Shown here: positions 29,282 to 37,949 of the stretch, piece after piece
Layout: each line of letters begins with the position of its first letter
Position numbering within the stretch: the stretch's first letter is position 1
Position numbers and translations under genes: made by a program
Notes under the pieces: model-generated
Seen by the model: only the letters and a program-made list of their open reading frames with translations
Told to the model about the DNA's origin: nothing
Database searches by the model: none
From: Clostridiales bacterium
Lineage (GTDB): Bacteria; Bacillota; Clostridia; Oscillospirales; Acutalibacteraceae
Length of the DNA stretch: 64,000 bases
Reading direction: 5' to 3'
NCBI GenBank assembly: GCA_022799115.1
Contig: JAAWNT010000008.1
Coordinates: forward strand, 33,963 to 97,962

Positions 29282-30028
29282 TTGAGAAAGCGGAAAGAAA
29301 AATCATTGATGGGAGGCGCGTCTTTTTTACGAGGAATGCGGGATGGGATGCCCATCTGCCTGGGGTATCTGTCGGTTTCCTTTGCCTTTGGCATGATGGT
29401 GAGTGAAAACGGCCTGCCGGTATGGACAGCGGTACTCATCTCCATGACCAATTTTACATCGGCCGGGCAGTTTGCCGGTACGGAATTAATCCTTTCCGGC
29501 GGGATGTATTTGGAAATTGCGATCACCACCTTTGTCATCAATATCCGGTACATGCTTATGTCCTTATCGCTATCCCAGAAGCTGGACCCAAAGATGAGCA
29601 CATGGCAAAGGTGCGTGCTTTCCTTCGGCAATACCGACGAGGTGTTCGCGGTGGCTATGCAGCACCAGGGAAATGTGAAGGCGGACTATCTGGCAGGTCT
29701 TATCGCCACCCCTTATCTGGGTTGGGCTATGGGGACCCTTTTGGGAGCGTCTGCGGCGGGGATTCTGCCGGCTTCGGTGAGAAGCGCTTTGGGAATCGCC
29801 ATCTACGGTATGTTCATTGCAATCATTATCCCGCCTTCCCGCAAGCTGCGTCCAGTAGCTTTTACGGTGATTGTTGGGGCGCTGCTTTCCTGTCTCTTCT
29901 CCTTTACGCCGGGACTGAATACCCTGTCCAGCGGATGGGTGATTATCATTTGTGCGGTGCTTGCCTCGGCTGCGGCCGCGCTGCGCTATCCGGTGAATGA
30001 CGAGGAGGAAGAGGGGGAACAGGTGTGA
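29282..30028 (+). CDS. azlC: AzlC family branched-chain amino acid exporter, large subunit
   Basis: 248 residues, start at TTG 29282 with GGAGGGA 7 bases upstream (ATG 29309 is an alternative). It shows the AzlC core GMPICLGYLSVSFAFGMM, TNFTSAGQFAGTELI, FVINIRYMLMSLSLS and FGNTDEVFAVA with several membrane spans. With AzlD it exports leucine-type amino acids or analogues. The azlD start overlaps its stop. Confidence 0.93.
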   Translation: MRKRKEKSLMGGASFLRGMRDGMPICLGYLSVSFAFGMMVSENGLPVWTAVLISMTNFTSAGQFAGTELILSGGMYLEIAITTFVINIRYMLMSLSLSQKLDPKMSTWQRCVLSFGNTDEVFAVAMQHQGNVKADYLAGLIATPYLGWAMGTLLGASAAGILPASVRSALGIAIYGMFIAIIIPPSRKLRPVAFTVIVGALLSCLFSFTPGLNTLSSGWVIIICAVLASAAAALRYPVNDEEEEGEQV

Positions 30029-30348
30029 ATTATACGAGAATATTAATCGCTGTTTTGATTATGGCGGTGGTGACCTACCTTCCCCGAATGCTGCCGTTGG
30101 CCATCTTTAAAAAGAAGATCAAGAGCCGGTTCATTCGCTCTTTTCTCGCATATGTGCCCTATGCGGTATTGGCGGCTATGACGTTTCCGGAGATTCTCTA
30201 TTCCACCTCCAATATGCTTTCCGCAGCGGCAGGACTATTGGTTGCGCTGATACTTTCCTACTTTGGAAGAGGGCTTCTCACAGTGGCTCTCTCATCAACG
30301 GCGGCCGTATTTGTGGTTGAACAGATTTTAACGTATATGGGAAAATAA
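30025..30348 (+). CDS. azlD: AzlD family branched-chain amino acid exporter, small subunit
   Basis: 107 residues, GTG start overlapping the azlC stop. Motifs VVTYLPRMLPLAIF and RFIRSFLAYVPYAVLAAMTFPEIL are typical of AzlD; four hydrophobic segments. Needed with AzlC for export. Confidence 0.93.
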   Translation: MNYTRILIAVLIMAVVTYLPRMLPLAIFKKKIKSRFIRSFLAYVPYAVLAAMTFPEILYSTSNMLSAAAGLLVALILSYFGRGLLTVALSSTAAVFVVEQILTYMGK

Positions 30349-30485
30349 ACGACGTGAATTTTTGTTTTGGACGAGGGAAATACAAAAGGGAAAAACCGCA
30401 TCGATGATTAGAGTAACAGCGCCAAACCGCAGGGAGTTTACACCCAATAATGCCTCCCCGATCCAGTGAAAGGATGGTCAAAGAT

Positions 30486-32126
30486 ATGGCAATTGTAAAA
30501 AATCAAGTGGTGGATCTGGAAATCACAGGACTAACCTCCCAGGGCAGCGGAGTGGGGAGAGTGGATGGAATGGCAGTATTTGTACCCGCTACCGCCCAGG
30601 GGGATGTTGCTCGGGTAAGAATTCTCAAGGTAGCGAAAAACTATGCCTTCGGTAAACTGGAGCAGTTAATCAAGCCGTCCGGGGACCGGGTTCCCTCCCA
30701 GTGCGAGCAATTTCCCCGTTGCGGCGGCTGCCTGACACGCCACATTTCCTATGAGGCGGAGCTGCGGGCCAAAGAGCAGCAGGTGAGGGATGCGCTCGGC
30801 CGTATCGGCGGATTCCCCTGCCTGGAGATATTGCCTATCATAGGCGCCGACCAGCCCGACCACTACCGGAATAAGGCGCAGATTCCCGTTACGGCGGGGC
30901 CGGACGGTTCGTTGCATCTGGGGTTTTACGCTTCTCACAGCCACCGGGTGGTGGATTGTAAAAGCTGCTTGCTTCAGCCGGAATGTTTTCAGCGAGTCAC
31001 AGACACGGTGAGAAAATGGGCCGGCCAGTTTCACCCACAGCCCTATGACGAGGCCGCCCACAAGGGAAAATTCCGTCATCTATATGTCCGCTATGGAGAA
31101 GGCACCGGTGAAGTGATGGTGTGTCTGGTGGTCAATGGAAACGGGTTAAAGGGAGAGCGCGAGTTGGCGCAGATGCTGCAAGAGGCGGTGCCTGGATTAA
31201 AGAGCGTGGTGGTCAACAGCAATCGGGACCGTACCAACGTGATATTAGGGGACAAATGCCGCGTTGTTTGGGGCCAAGGCTATATTACCGACGAGTTGTG
31301 CGGACTAAAATTTAAAATTTCTCCCTTATCCTTTTATCAGGTCAACCGACGGCAGGCGGAAAAATTATACGAGTTGGCAGGGCGGTATGCCGGACTAACG
31401 GGCGATGAGATCGTTCTGGATCTTTATTGCGGCACCGGTACCATAGGGTTGACCATGGCAAGCAAAGCAAAGGAGATCATAGGGGTGGAGATTGTGGAAC
31501 AGGCGGTGGCCGACGCCAAAGAAAACGCCCGAAACAATCACATCGAAAACGCCCGCTTCCTTTGTGCGGACGCCTCATCCGCCGCCGAACAGCTGGCAAT
31601 GGAGGGAATAAACCCTGACGTAATCGTGCTGGATCCTCCACGAAAGGGATGTTCCAGCCAGATGGTGGAAATTGCCGCCGGGATGAATCCCAAAAGAATT
31701 GTGTATGTCTCCTGCGATCCCGCCACATTGGCCAGAGACGCCAGGCAGTTTGCCCAATTGGGATACCTTCCCCAACAGGCGGTTCCAGTGGATTTGTTCC
31801 CTCGAACCGGGCATGTGGAGACGGTTGTTTTGCTTTCCAAGGGAGAAATCGACTCGAAGAAAGTACGGGTGGAGTTCTCGCTGGAGGATATGGATATGTC
31901 CGGGTTCCAGAAAGGGGCGACTTATGAGCAGATTAAGGCATATGTACTGGAAAAACACGGTTTGAAGGTCTCCAGCCTGTATATCTCCCAGATCAAGCGG
32001 AAATGCGGTCTGGATGTGGGGCAAAATTATAACCTGTCAAAAAAGGAAGACGCAAAAGTGCCGCAGTGTCCGCCGGAAAAGGAAGCGGCGATTATGAATG
32101 CATTGAAGTATTTTCAAATGGCATAA
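30486..32126 (+). CDS. rlmD: 23S rRNA (uracil-5)-methyltransferase, RlmD/TrmA family, with C-terminal extension
   Basis: 546 residues from ATG 30486 (AAAGGATG upstream). An N-terminal TRAM domain (residues about 5-65), iron-sulphur Cys cluster CEQFPRCGGC, SAM motif LDLYCGTGTIGL and catalytic VSCDPATLARD are present. After the usual end (HVETVVLL) there is an 80-residue extension containing EFSLEDMDMSGFQKGATYEQ and CPPEKEAAIMNALKYF, which is not part of the methyltransferase fold. The accessory region begins directly downstream. 5-methyluridine sites U1939 or U747 are the typical targets. Confidence 0.93.
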   Translation: MAIVKNQVVDLEITGLTSQGSGVGRVDGMAVFVPATAQGDVARVRILKVAKNYAFGKLEQLIKPSGDRVPSQCEQFPRCGGCLTRHISYEAELRAKEQQVRDALGRIGGFPCLEILPIIGADQPDHYRNKAQIPVTAGPDGSLHLGFYASHSHRVVDCKSCLLQPECFQRVTDTVRKWAGQFHPQPYDEAAHKGKFRHLYVRYGEGTGEVMVCLVVNGNGLKGERELAQMLQEAVPGLKSVVVNSNRDRTNVILGDKCRVVWGQGYITDELCGLKFKISPLSFYQVNRRQAEKLYELAGRYAGLTGDEIVLDLYCGTGTIGLTMASKAKEIIGVEIVEQAVADAKENARNNHIENARFLCADASSAAEQLAMEGINPDVIVLDPPRKGCSSQMVEIAAGMNPKRIVYVSCDPATLARDARQFAQLGYLPQQAVPVDLFPRTGHVETVVLLSKGEIDSKKVRVEFSLEDMDMSGFQKGATYEQIKAYVLEKHGLKVSSLYISQIKRKCGLDVGQNYNLSKKEDAKVPQCPPEKEAAIMNALKYFQMA

Positions 32127-32136
32127 TTATTACGTA

Positions 32137-32166
32137 AGGGCCTGGGTAGTTTATCCTAGGCCTTTT
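32137..32166 (+). terminator. Terminator of rlmD
   Basis: GGGCCTGGGTA / TATCCTAGGCC with a small bulge, then TTTTT. Confidence 0.7.
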
Positions 32167-32202
32167 TCGCTGTCTTACGGCTCACTATTTCGTGAATTTT
32201 AT

Positions 32203-32231
32203 TTGCCTTTTAGTGCAAAATCAAGTATACT
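32203..32231 (+). promoter_or_regulatory. Promoter of the restriction-modification operon, TTGCCT-17-TATACT
   Basis: -35 4/6, -10 5/6, 17-base spacing; ends 28 bases before the regulator gene. Confidence 0.75.
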
Positions 32232-32259
32232 AGAAATGAAAAATATCAGGAGGTGCAGG

Positions 32260-32487
32260 ATGGCAATTAGCTATAATCGTCTCTGGAAACGATTGATAGA
32301 TCATGATTTAAGTAAAACCGATATGATGCACCGTGCAAACATTAGCACCAATGTTCTGGCACGTCTGGGGAAAGGTGCGCCTGTTTCAATGGAAAGCATG
32401 GAAAAAATCTGTAAAGTGTTAGACTGCAATATTGGCGATGTTATGGAATTTGTTCCTGATAATGAAGACGGAGGAAAAGACGTATGA
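32260..32487 (+). CDS. Cro/CI-type HTH regulator
   Basis: 75 residues, start chosen by AGGAGG six bases before ATG 32260. Helix-turn-helix SKTDMMHRANISTNVLARLG fits the XRE fold, followed by VSMESMEKICKVLDCNIGDV. It overlaps hsdM by 4 bases and is likely a controller of the restriction-modification genes. Confidence 0.88.
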   Translation: MAISYNRLWKRLIDHDLSKTDMMHRANISTNVLARLGKGAPVSMESMEKICKVLDCNIGDVMEFVPDNEDGGKDV

Positions 32488-34016
32488 TTACAGGCGCTAT
32501 CAAAAATAAAGTAGATAAAATCTGGACGGATATCTGGGCTGGCGGCATTACTAATCCTTTGACAGTTATTGAGCAGCTGACCTATCTGATGTTCATCCGC
32601 TCCCTTGATGAAAAAGAGCTGGAAACAGAAGAATTTGAAAATATGAGTGGTGAGAAGATGGAAGAAATCTTCCCCCAGTCCCCTATCGGGCAGTCGATGC
32701 GCTGGAGTAAGTTCAAGAATGACGACCCGCGCGACATTTATGATGTGATTTCCCAGCGGGTGTTCCCTGCTATTAAAAACATGAAGCATGGTCATTTGCC
32801 CGATTTTACGGAGCAGGGCGAGATGATCGAAATCGTAGATAACACCGAGAATGATGCGGAAAAAGATACTGCTTTCGCCCGGTACATGAGTGACGCCATG
32901 TTTCTGATTCCCACACCTCAGGTGTTGCAAAAAATCATTACAGGCTTGGACGACCTGTATGAGCACGACATTTCCGATTTGGATATGCAGGGCGATCTGT
33001 ACGAGTATATGCTGGGAAAACTGTCCACCGCCGGTCAAAACGGTCAGTTCCGCACACCCCGGCATATCATCAAAATGATGGTAGAACTTTTGCAGCCTAC
33101 CCCGGAGGATGCCATCTGTGATCCGGCCTGTGGAACAGCAGGCTTTCTGGTGGCTTCGGCAGAGTACATCCGCAGTCACTATGAAGATACCATGACAAAT
33201 GAACAGTGGGAACATTTTTCGGGGCCGATGTTTACCGGTTTTGACACAGACCGCACCATGTTGCGGCTGTCGGCAATGAATCTGATGCTCCATTCGATTA
33301 CGCATCCGGAAATCGACTATCAGGACAGTGTTTCTAAGCAGAACCAAATCCGCGATAAATATACTATCTGCCTGGCGAATCCTCCCTTTAAGGGCACCAT
33401 CGACGCTGAGAGCATCAATGATGATTTGAAAGCTGTTACCAACACGAAAAAGACCGAGCTGCTGTTCTTGGCGTTATTCTTGCGGATGCTGAAAAAGGGT
33501 GGTCAGTGTGCCTGCATCGTGCCGGACGGCGTGCTGTTCGGTTCTTCTAAAGCACACAAATCCGTCCGAAAGGAACTGGTGGAGAATCATCAGCTGCGGG
33601 CAGTGATTTCCATGCCCTCCGGTGTATTCAAGCCTTATGCCGGGGTGTCTACGGCGGTACTGGTGTTCACCAAGACCAGCGCAGGCGGTACGGAAAACGT
33701 GTGGTTTTACGATATGAAGGCAGATGGCTTTTCGCTAGATGACAAGCGCAGTGAGATTTCAGAGAACGACATTCCCGACATCATTGAGCGATTTCATAAT
33801 CTCGATAAGGAAGCCAGTCGCCAGCGCACCGAGCAGAGCTTTTTTGTGCCGAAACAGGAAATTGCGGATAACGACTATGACCTTTCCATTAATAAGTACA
33901 AAAAAGTGGAGTATGTGCCAGTGGAGTATCCGTCTACAGCACAAATTATGGCTGACCTGCATGAGTTGGAAATGGAGATTACCGCAGGGCTGGCAGAGTT
34001 GGAGGAGATGCTGTGA
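32484..34016 (+). CDS. hsdM: Type I restriction-modification DNA methyltransferase subunit
   Basis: 510 residues. An N-terminal helical HsdM domain (1-150) is followed by the N6-adenine methylase domain with DPACGTAGF (about 213-221, SAM binding) and NPPF (about 299-302, catalysis). With HsdS it methylates adenine in a bipartite site. Codons are less GC-rich than flanking chromosome genes. Overlaps the regulator upstream and hsdS downstream. Confidence 0.97.
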   Translation: MITGAIKNKVDKIWTDIWAGGITNPLTVIEQLTYLMFIRSLDEKELETEEFENMSGEKMEEIFPQSPIGQSMRWSKFKNDDPRDIYDVISQRVFPAIKNMKHGHLPDFTEQGEMIEIVDNTENDAEKDTAFARYMSDAMFLIPTPQVLQKIITGLDDLYEHDISDLDMQGDLYEYMLGKLSTAGQNGQFRTPRHIIKMMVELLQPTPEDAICDPACGTAGFLVASAEYIRSHYEDTMTNEQWEHFSGPMFTGFDTDRTMLRLSAMNLMLHSITHPEIDYQDSVSKQNQIRDKYTICLANPPFKGTIDAESINDDLKAVTNTKKTELLFLALFLRMLKKGGQCACIVPDGVLFGSSKAHKSVRKELVENHQLRAVISMPSGVFKPYAGVSTAVLVFTKTSAGGTENVWFYDMKADGFSLDDKRSEISENDIPDIIERFHNLDKEASRQRTEQSFFVPKQEIADNDYDLSINKYKKVEYVPVEYPSTAQIMADLHELEMEITAGLAELEEML

Positions 34017-35161
34017 TGGCAAGATTGGGGGACATTTTTGAAAGACAAATCGCTGGCGAATGGGGTAGCGAATGTGCCGAAAATGAAAACGGCACTAAAG
34101 TATTGCGGACTACTAATTTTACACAAGAAGGCCGAATCAATTATGATGATGTGGTGATACGCAGTATCAACCAATCCAAAGTGGAAAAGAAAAGGTGCCA
34201 TTATGGTGACATCATTTTAGAAAAATCAGGTGGAACAGAAAAAACTCCGGTTGGCCGGGTTGTGTTTTGTGATGAAGCCATTGAAGATTCTATATATTTA
34301 TGCAACAATTTTACCCAAGCAATGCGAGTAAATCAAGCGACAGCTATTCCAAGATATGTGTTTTATTTTATGTGGAATCTTCACTCTTCGGGTAAAACAG
34401 ACTTACTTCAAAATAAAACCACTGGTATTCGCAACTTACAAGTAAAGTCATATTTGAACGAAAACTGCCCTCTCCCCGCCCTTGAGGAACAGCGCAAAAT
34501 TGCGGCGGTTTTGGACAAGGTCAGCGACCTGATTGCCAAACGCCGTCAGCAGCTAGACAAGCTTGATGAATTGGTGAAATCCCGATTTATCGAGATGTTT
34601 GGTGATCCGGTTCAGAATTCGCTTAGGTGGTCTACAAGACCTTTGCTTGAAATGGGATACTGTAAAAATGGTATGAACTTTCACACAGGTGATTATGGCA
34701 TAGAAATGCACTGCTTGGGAGTTGGTGATTTCAAAAACTACTCTGTAATTGATGGCACAAATCATTTGCCTATAGTATCTCTGAATGAAGCGCCATCAGA
34801 GGAAAGTATGCTGCAAGACGGAGATATTGTATTTGTTCGTTCTAACGGTAATAAAGCTCTTGTTGGTCGCTGTTTGGTTGTCTATCCTCGCAGTACGCCA
34901 ACTACTTATAGCGGTTTCTGCATTCGCTATCGCTTGACAAGCGATGAGGTTAACACAGCTTATTTACTTCGTGTGTTGAAAACGGATTCAATGCGAGAAA
35001 GGATGGCAGGGCGCGGCGCTAATATTCAGAACCTCAATCAACAGATTCTTGCGACATTGAATATTCCGACACCACCGATGGAGCTACAGGAGCAATTCGC
35101 TGCCTTTGTCGAAACAACCGACAAATCAAAATCTTTTGATGATTTGGAGGTGGCAGCATGA
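34016..35161 (+). CDS. hsdS: Type I specificity subunit, first copy
   Basis: 381 residues from ATG 34016. It has the standard layout: target domain 1 (about 1-160), conserved helix LPALEEQRKIAAVLDKVSDL, a central KSRFIEMFGDP junction, target domain 2, and a second conserved helix PPMELQEQFAAFVETTDKS. The central junction is coded by the 23-bp repeat shared with the other two copies. Complete and expected to be functional. Overlaps hsdM and the second hsdS (ATGA). Confidence 0.95.
   Translation: MARLGDIFERQIAGEWGSECAENENGTKVLRTTNFTQEGRINYDDVVIRSINQSKVEKKRCHYGDIILEKSGGTEKTPVGRVVFCDEAIEDSIYLCNNFTQAMRVNQATAIPRYVFYFMWNLHSSGKTDLLQNKTTGIRNLQVKSYLNENCPLPALEEQRKIAAVLDKVSDLIAKRRQQLDKLDELVKSRFIEMFGDPVQNSLRWSTRPLLEMGYCKNGMNFHTGDYGIEMHCLGVGDFKNYSVIDGTNHLPIVSLNEAPSEESMLQDGDIVFVRSNGNKALVGRCLVVYPRSTPTTYSGFCIRYRLTSDEVNTAYLLRVLKTDSMRERMAGRGANIQNLNQQILATLNIPTPPMELQEQFAAFVETTDKSKSFDDLEVAA
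34580..34602 (+). repeat. hsdS recombination-site candidate, copy 1
   Basis: 23 bases identical in copies 1, 2 and 3, coding SRFIEMFG. It contains CGATTTATCG, a 4-bp inverted repeat about TT, as expected for paired recombinase binding. Identity with copy 2 extends to 30 bases. Confidence 0.7.
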
Positions 35162-36267
35162 AAAGGTTAACTCTTGGTGATGTATGTAAAAAGGCATCTT
35201 CGAATATTGCACAAAAGGATTTACAAGATAAAATGGGGGCATACCCAATCTATGGAGCCAGTGGCTTGATAAAGCAGGTGGATTTTTATCAACAGGACAA
35301 AGAATATATTGCCGTTGTAAAGGACGGTGCAGGTATTGGCCGGACAATGCTGCTACCTGCGTATTCCTCGGTGATTGGGACTATGCAATATTTGCTCCCG
35401 AAAGAGGGTATTCCTATTGACATTAAATACCTGTTTTACGCCGTTGAACATATGAATCTTGCAAAATATTTTAGTGGTGCAACTATACCTCACATATACT
35501 TTAAGGACTATCAAAAAGAACCCATCAATATCCCGGATATTGATACACAAAGAAAAACATCTCGAATATTCGATAAAATCGATGCCTTAATAACCTCTCG
35601 AAAAGAGCAGCGAACGAAGTTAGATCAAATCGTCAAGTCCCGATTTATCGAGATGTTTGGTGATCCGAAATCGAATCCAAACAGCTATCCGATTAGCCAG
35701 CTCTCAGAACATATTGAGTTTTTGACATCCGGTTCCCGTGGTTGGGCGCAATATTGTGTGGATAATGGTAGCGAATGGTTTATCACTATTAAGAATGTAA
35801 AAGGCTGTCGCATTTCTATTGATAATATGCAGCCTATCAATGCTCCTGATAATGCCGAAGCAAAGCGCACCAAAGTCCAAGAGGGTGATTTACTTATTAG
35901 TATTACGGCAGATTTGGGAAGAACGGGTGTTGTGACTAAGGAAATTGCCGATCATGGGGCATACATCAATCAGCATCTTACCTGTATTCGACTGAATAAA
36001 GAAATACTCAATCCGCTGTATGTTGCGTTTTTCATGGAAAGTCCGGCAGGAAAAGAACAGTTTGAATCAAAAAATCAAAGTGCCGTAAAGGCAGGACTTA
36101 ACTTCAATTCCATCAACTCTTTGCGATTGCTTGTGCCTCCAATGGACGAACAAAATGCATTTGTTGGGTTCGTTCATCAGATCGACAAATCAAAATTGGC
36201 AATCCAGAAGAGCCTTGAAAAGCTGGAAATACTGAAAAAAGCACTGATGCAGAAATATTTTGGCTGA
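35158..36267 (+). CDS. hsdS: Type I specificity subunit, second copy
   Basis: 369 residues, starting at the end of the first copy. Target domain 1 (about 1-130), IDTQRKTSRIFDKIDALI helix, KSRFIEMFGDP junction, a different target domain 2, and the terminal helix IDKSKLAIQKSLEKLEILKK. The two target domains differ from those of copy 1. Full length, so two HsdS proteins could compete for HsdM and HsdR. Confidence 0.94.
   Translation: MKRLTLGDVCKKASSNIAQKDLQDKMGAYPIYGASGLIKQVDFYQQDKEYIAVVKDGAGIGRTMLLPAYSSVIGTMQYLLPKEGIPIDIKYLFYAVEHMNLAKYFSGATIPHIYFKDYQKEPINIPDIDTQRKTSRIFDKIDALITSRKEQRTKLDQIVKSRFIEMFGDPKSNPNSYPISQLSEHIEFLTSGSRGWAQYCVDNGSEWFITIKNVKGCRISIDNMQPINAPDNAEAKRTKVQEGDLLISITADLGRTGVVTKEIADHGAYINQHLTCIRLNKEILNPLYVAFFMESPAGKEQFESKNQSAVKAGLNFNSINSLRLLVPPMDEQNAFVGFVHQIDKSKLAIQKSLEKLEILKKALMQKYFG
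35638..35660 (+). repeat. hsdS recombination-site candidate, copy 2
   Basis: Same 23 bases as 34580-34602, same orientation, 1058 bases downstream. Confidence 0.7.
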
Positions 36268-36284
36268 GTTTTAGCTGGGGAAGG

Positions 36285-36321
36285 ATGGTGGTACATCACG
36301 ATAAAAGGAGTGTACCACCAT
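36285..36321. promoter_or_regulatory. Inverted repeat enclosing the recombinase ribosome site and start
   Basis: Perfect 11-base arms ATGGTGGTACA (36285-36295) and TGTACCACCAT (36311-36321). The loop holds AAAAGGAG, and the right arm ends in the first two bases of the start codon. An mRNA hairpin would limit translation; as DNA it could be an operator for autoregulation. Confidence 0.7.
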
Positions 36322-37315
36322 GAAAGAACAACTGATTACCGAAATCACACGGAAAATGCTTCCCTATTTGGACAATTCGCAGATGGATCAATTACAAGAA
36401 GTGCTGACGCACTGCTTTTGGGGAGTACAAATTTCCCCTTCATCTGAAGGGGAACGGTTGCAGGAGAAAGAAACCAATAAGGAACTGCTGGAAATGTTCA
36501 TTTCAGCCAAACGTGTGGAGGGATGCAGCGAAAAGACATTAAAGTATTACAACACTACGATTTTGCGAATGTTCACTGCAATCAAACTGCACGTAACGCA
36601 TATGAGGACAGATGATTTGCGCAACTATTTATCTGATTATCAGCAGGCAAGCCAATGCAGCAAGGGGAATATTGATAACATACGGCGAATTCTTTCCAGC
36701 TTTTTTGCCTGGCTGGAAGACGAAAACTACATCATAAAAAGTCCCGTGCGCCGGATTCACAAAATCAAATCGAGCAAGACCGTCAAAGAAACCTATTCAG
36801 ATGAATCGTTGGAAATCATGCGGGATCAGTGCGGCTGCCTGCGTGATCTGGCGTTGATTGACCTGTTGGCATCAACAGGGATGCGTGTTGGAGAACTGGT
36901 GCGGTTGAATCGCGCCGATATTGACTTTGAGAATCGGGAGTGCGTGGTCTTTGGCAAAGGGAGCAAAGAACGTCCTGTATATTTTGATGCCCGCACCAAA
37001 ATTCATCTGAAAAATTATTTGGATAGCAGAACAGATGAAAATCCCGCTTTGTTTGTTTCGTTAATGCGCCCCTTTAATCGGCTGGAGATCAGCGGTGTTG
37101 AGATTAGGCTGCGTGAATTGGGTAGACGTCTGGGTATTTCTAAAGTACATCCGCATAAATTCCGGCGTACACTGGCAACGCGTGCAATCGACAAAGGAAT
37201 GCCGATTGAACAGGTGCAGAGGTTGCTGGGCCATTCCAAAATTGACACTACCATGCAATATGCGATGGTCAATCAAAACAATGTAAAGATTTCTCATAGA
37301 AAATACATCGGCTGA
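36320..37315 (+). CDS. Tyrosine recombinase (XerC/D type) embedded in the hsdS locus
   Basis: 331 residues. SAM-like N-terminal domain (about 65-150), then the catalytic domain with Arg in STGMRVGEL, Lys in GKGSKERPV, HPHKFRRT (His and Arg), GHSKIDTT (His) and the nucleophile Tyr in TMQYAMVN. All active-site residues are present. It lies between the second hsdS and an hsdS fragment, and the 23-bp repeat begins 8 bases after its stop codon, which fits a dedicated hsdS recombinase. Ribosome site in a hairpin loop. Confidence 0.95.
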   Translation: MKEQLITEITRKMLPYLDNSQMDQLQEVLTHCFWGVQISPSSEGERLQEKETNKELLEMFISAKRVEGCSEKTLKYYNTTILRMFTAIKLHVTHMRTDDLRNYLSDYQQASQCSKGNIDNIRRILSSFFAWLEDENYIIKSPVRRIHKIKSSKTVKETYSDESLEIMRDQCGCLRDLALIDLLASTGMRVGELVRLNRADIDFENRECVVFGKGSKERPVYFDARTKIHLKNYLDSRTDENPALFVSLMRPFNRLEISGVEIRLRELGRRLGISKVHPHKFRRTLATRAIDKGMPIEQVQRLLGHSKIDTTMQYAMVNQNNVKISHRKYIG

Positions 37316-37322
37316 TTGCCAA

Positions 37323-37345
37323 TCCCGATTTATCGAGATGTTTGG
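37323..37345 (+). repeat. hsdS recombination-site candidate, copy 3
   Basis: Same 23 bases as the other two copies and same orientation, starting 8 bases after the recombinase stop. Beyond these 23 bases the sequence diverges. Confidence 0.7.
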
Positions 37346-37949
37346 AGAGCCGGAAAACAATAATAAGGCATGGCCAGTCAAGTCTTTAGACAAGCTTTGT
37401 ACTGTAGGCTCGAGCAAGCGAGTATATCAAAGTGAGCAGAGCTCTGAGGGTGTGCCATTTTGGAGAATATCTGATCTAGTGAGCAAAATACATACAGGAA
37501 CCGTAGATAGCGAATTGTTTATTTCGGAGATAAAATATACAGAATTGAAACGAGCCGGGCTTGTTCCTGTAACCGGCAATATACTGGTAACTTCTCGCGG
37601 AACGCTTGGAAGATGCTATATAGTCCATGATGAAGACTGTTTTTACTTTCAAGATGGAATGATCAGCTGGTTGAGCAATTATTCTGAAGAAATTACGCCT
37701 CTATATTTGCAATACTTATTTACTATGAGTGGATTCAGGAAACAAATTGACAATACGCAAGCTGGTTCGACGGTTGCGTATCTTTCTATTGCAATGCTGA
37801 AAAAACTGCAAGTTATGGTTCCGAATAAGGCACTGCAAGAGCAATTCGCTGCTTTTGTCGCTCAGACCGACAAATCAAAATATCGTCAAGAAAAGTGCAT
37901 TGGATTTTTCCAGTGCCTTGAAAAAAGCATTAGACAGGAGTGGTTATGA
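37323..37949 (+). pseudogene. hsdS: hsdS fragment: target domain 2 cassette
   Basis: The frame begins at the repeat (SRFIEMFGEP) and gives one target domain plus the conserved end LQEQFAAFVAQTDKSK; target domain 1 is absent. Translation could only begin at ATG 37338. It looks like a stored half-gene that recombination at the repeat could attach to the first half of either full hsdS. The fragment overlaps hsdR by one base. Confidence 0.8.

Noticed and set aside
36320..37315. Tyrosine recombinase as the integrase of the mobile element
   Set aside because: It is enclosed in the restriction locus with its repeat sites in hsdS; the large serine recombinase at 47962 is the better candidate.
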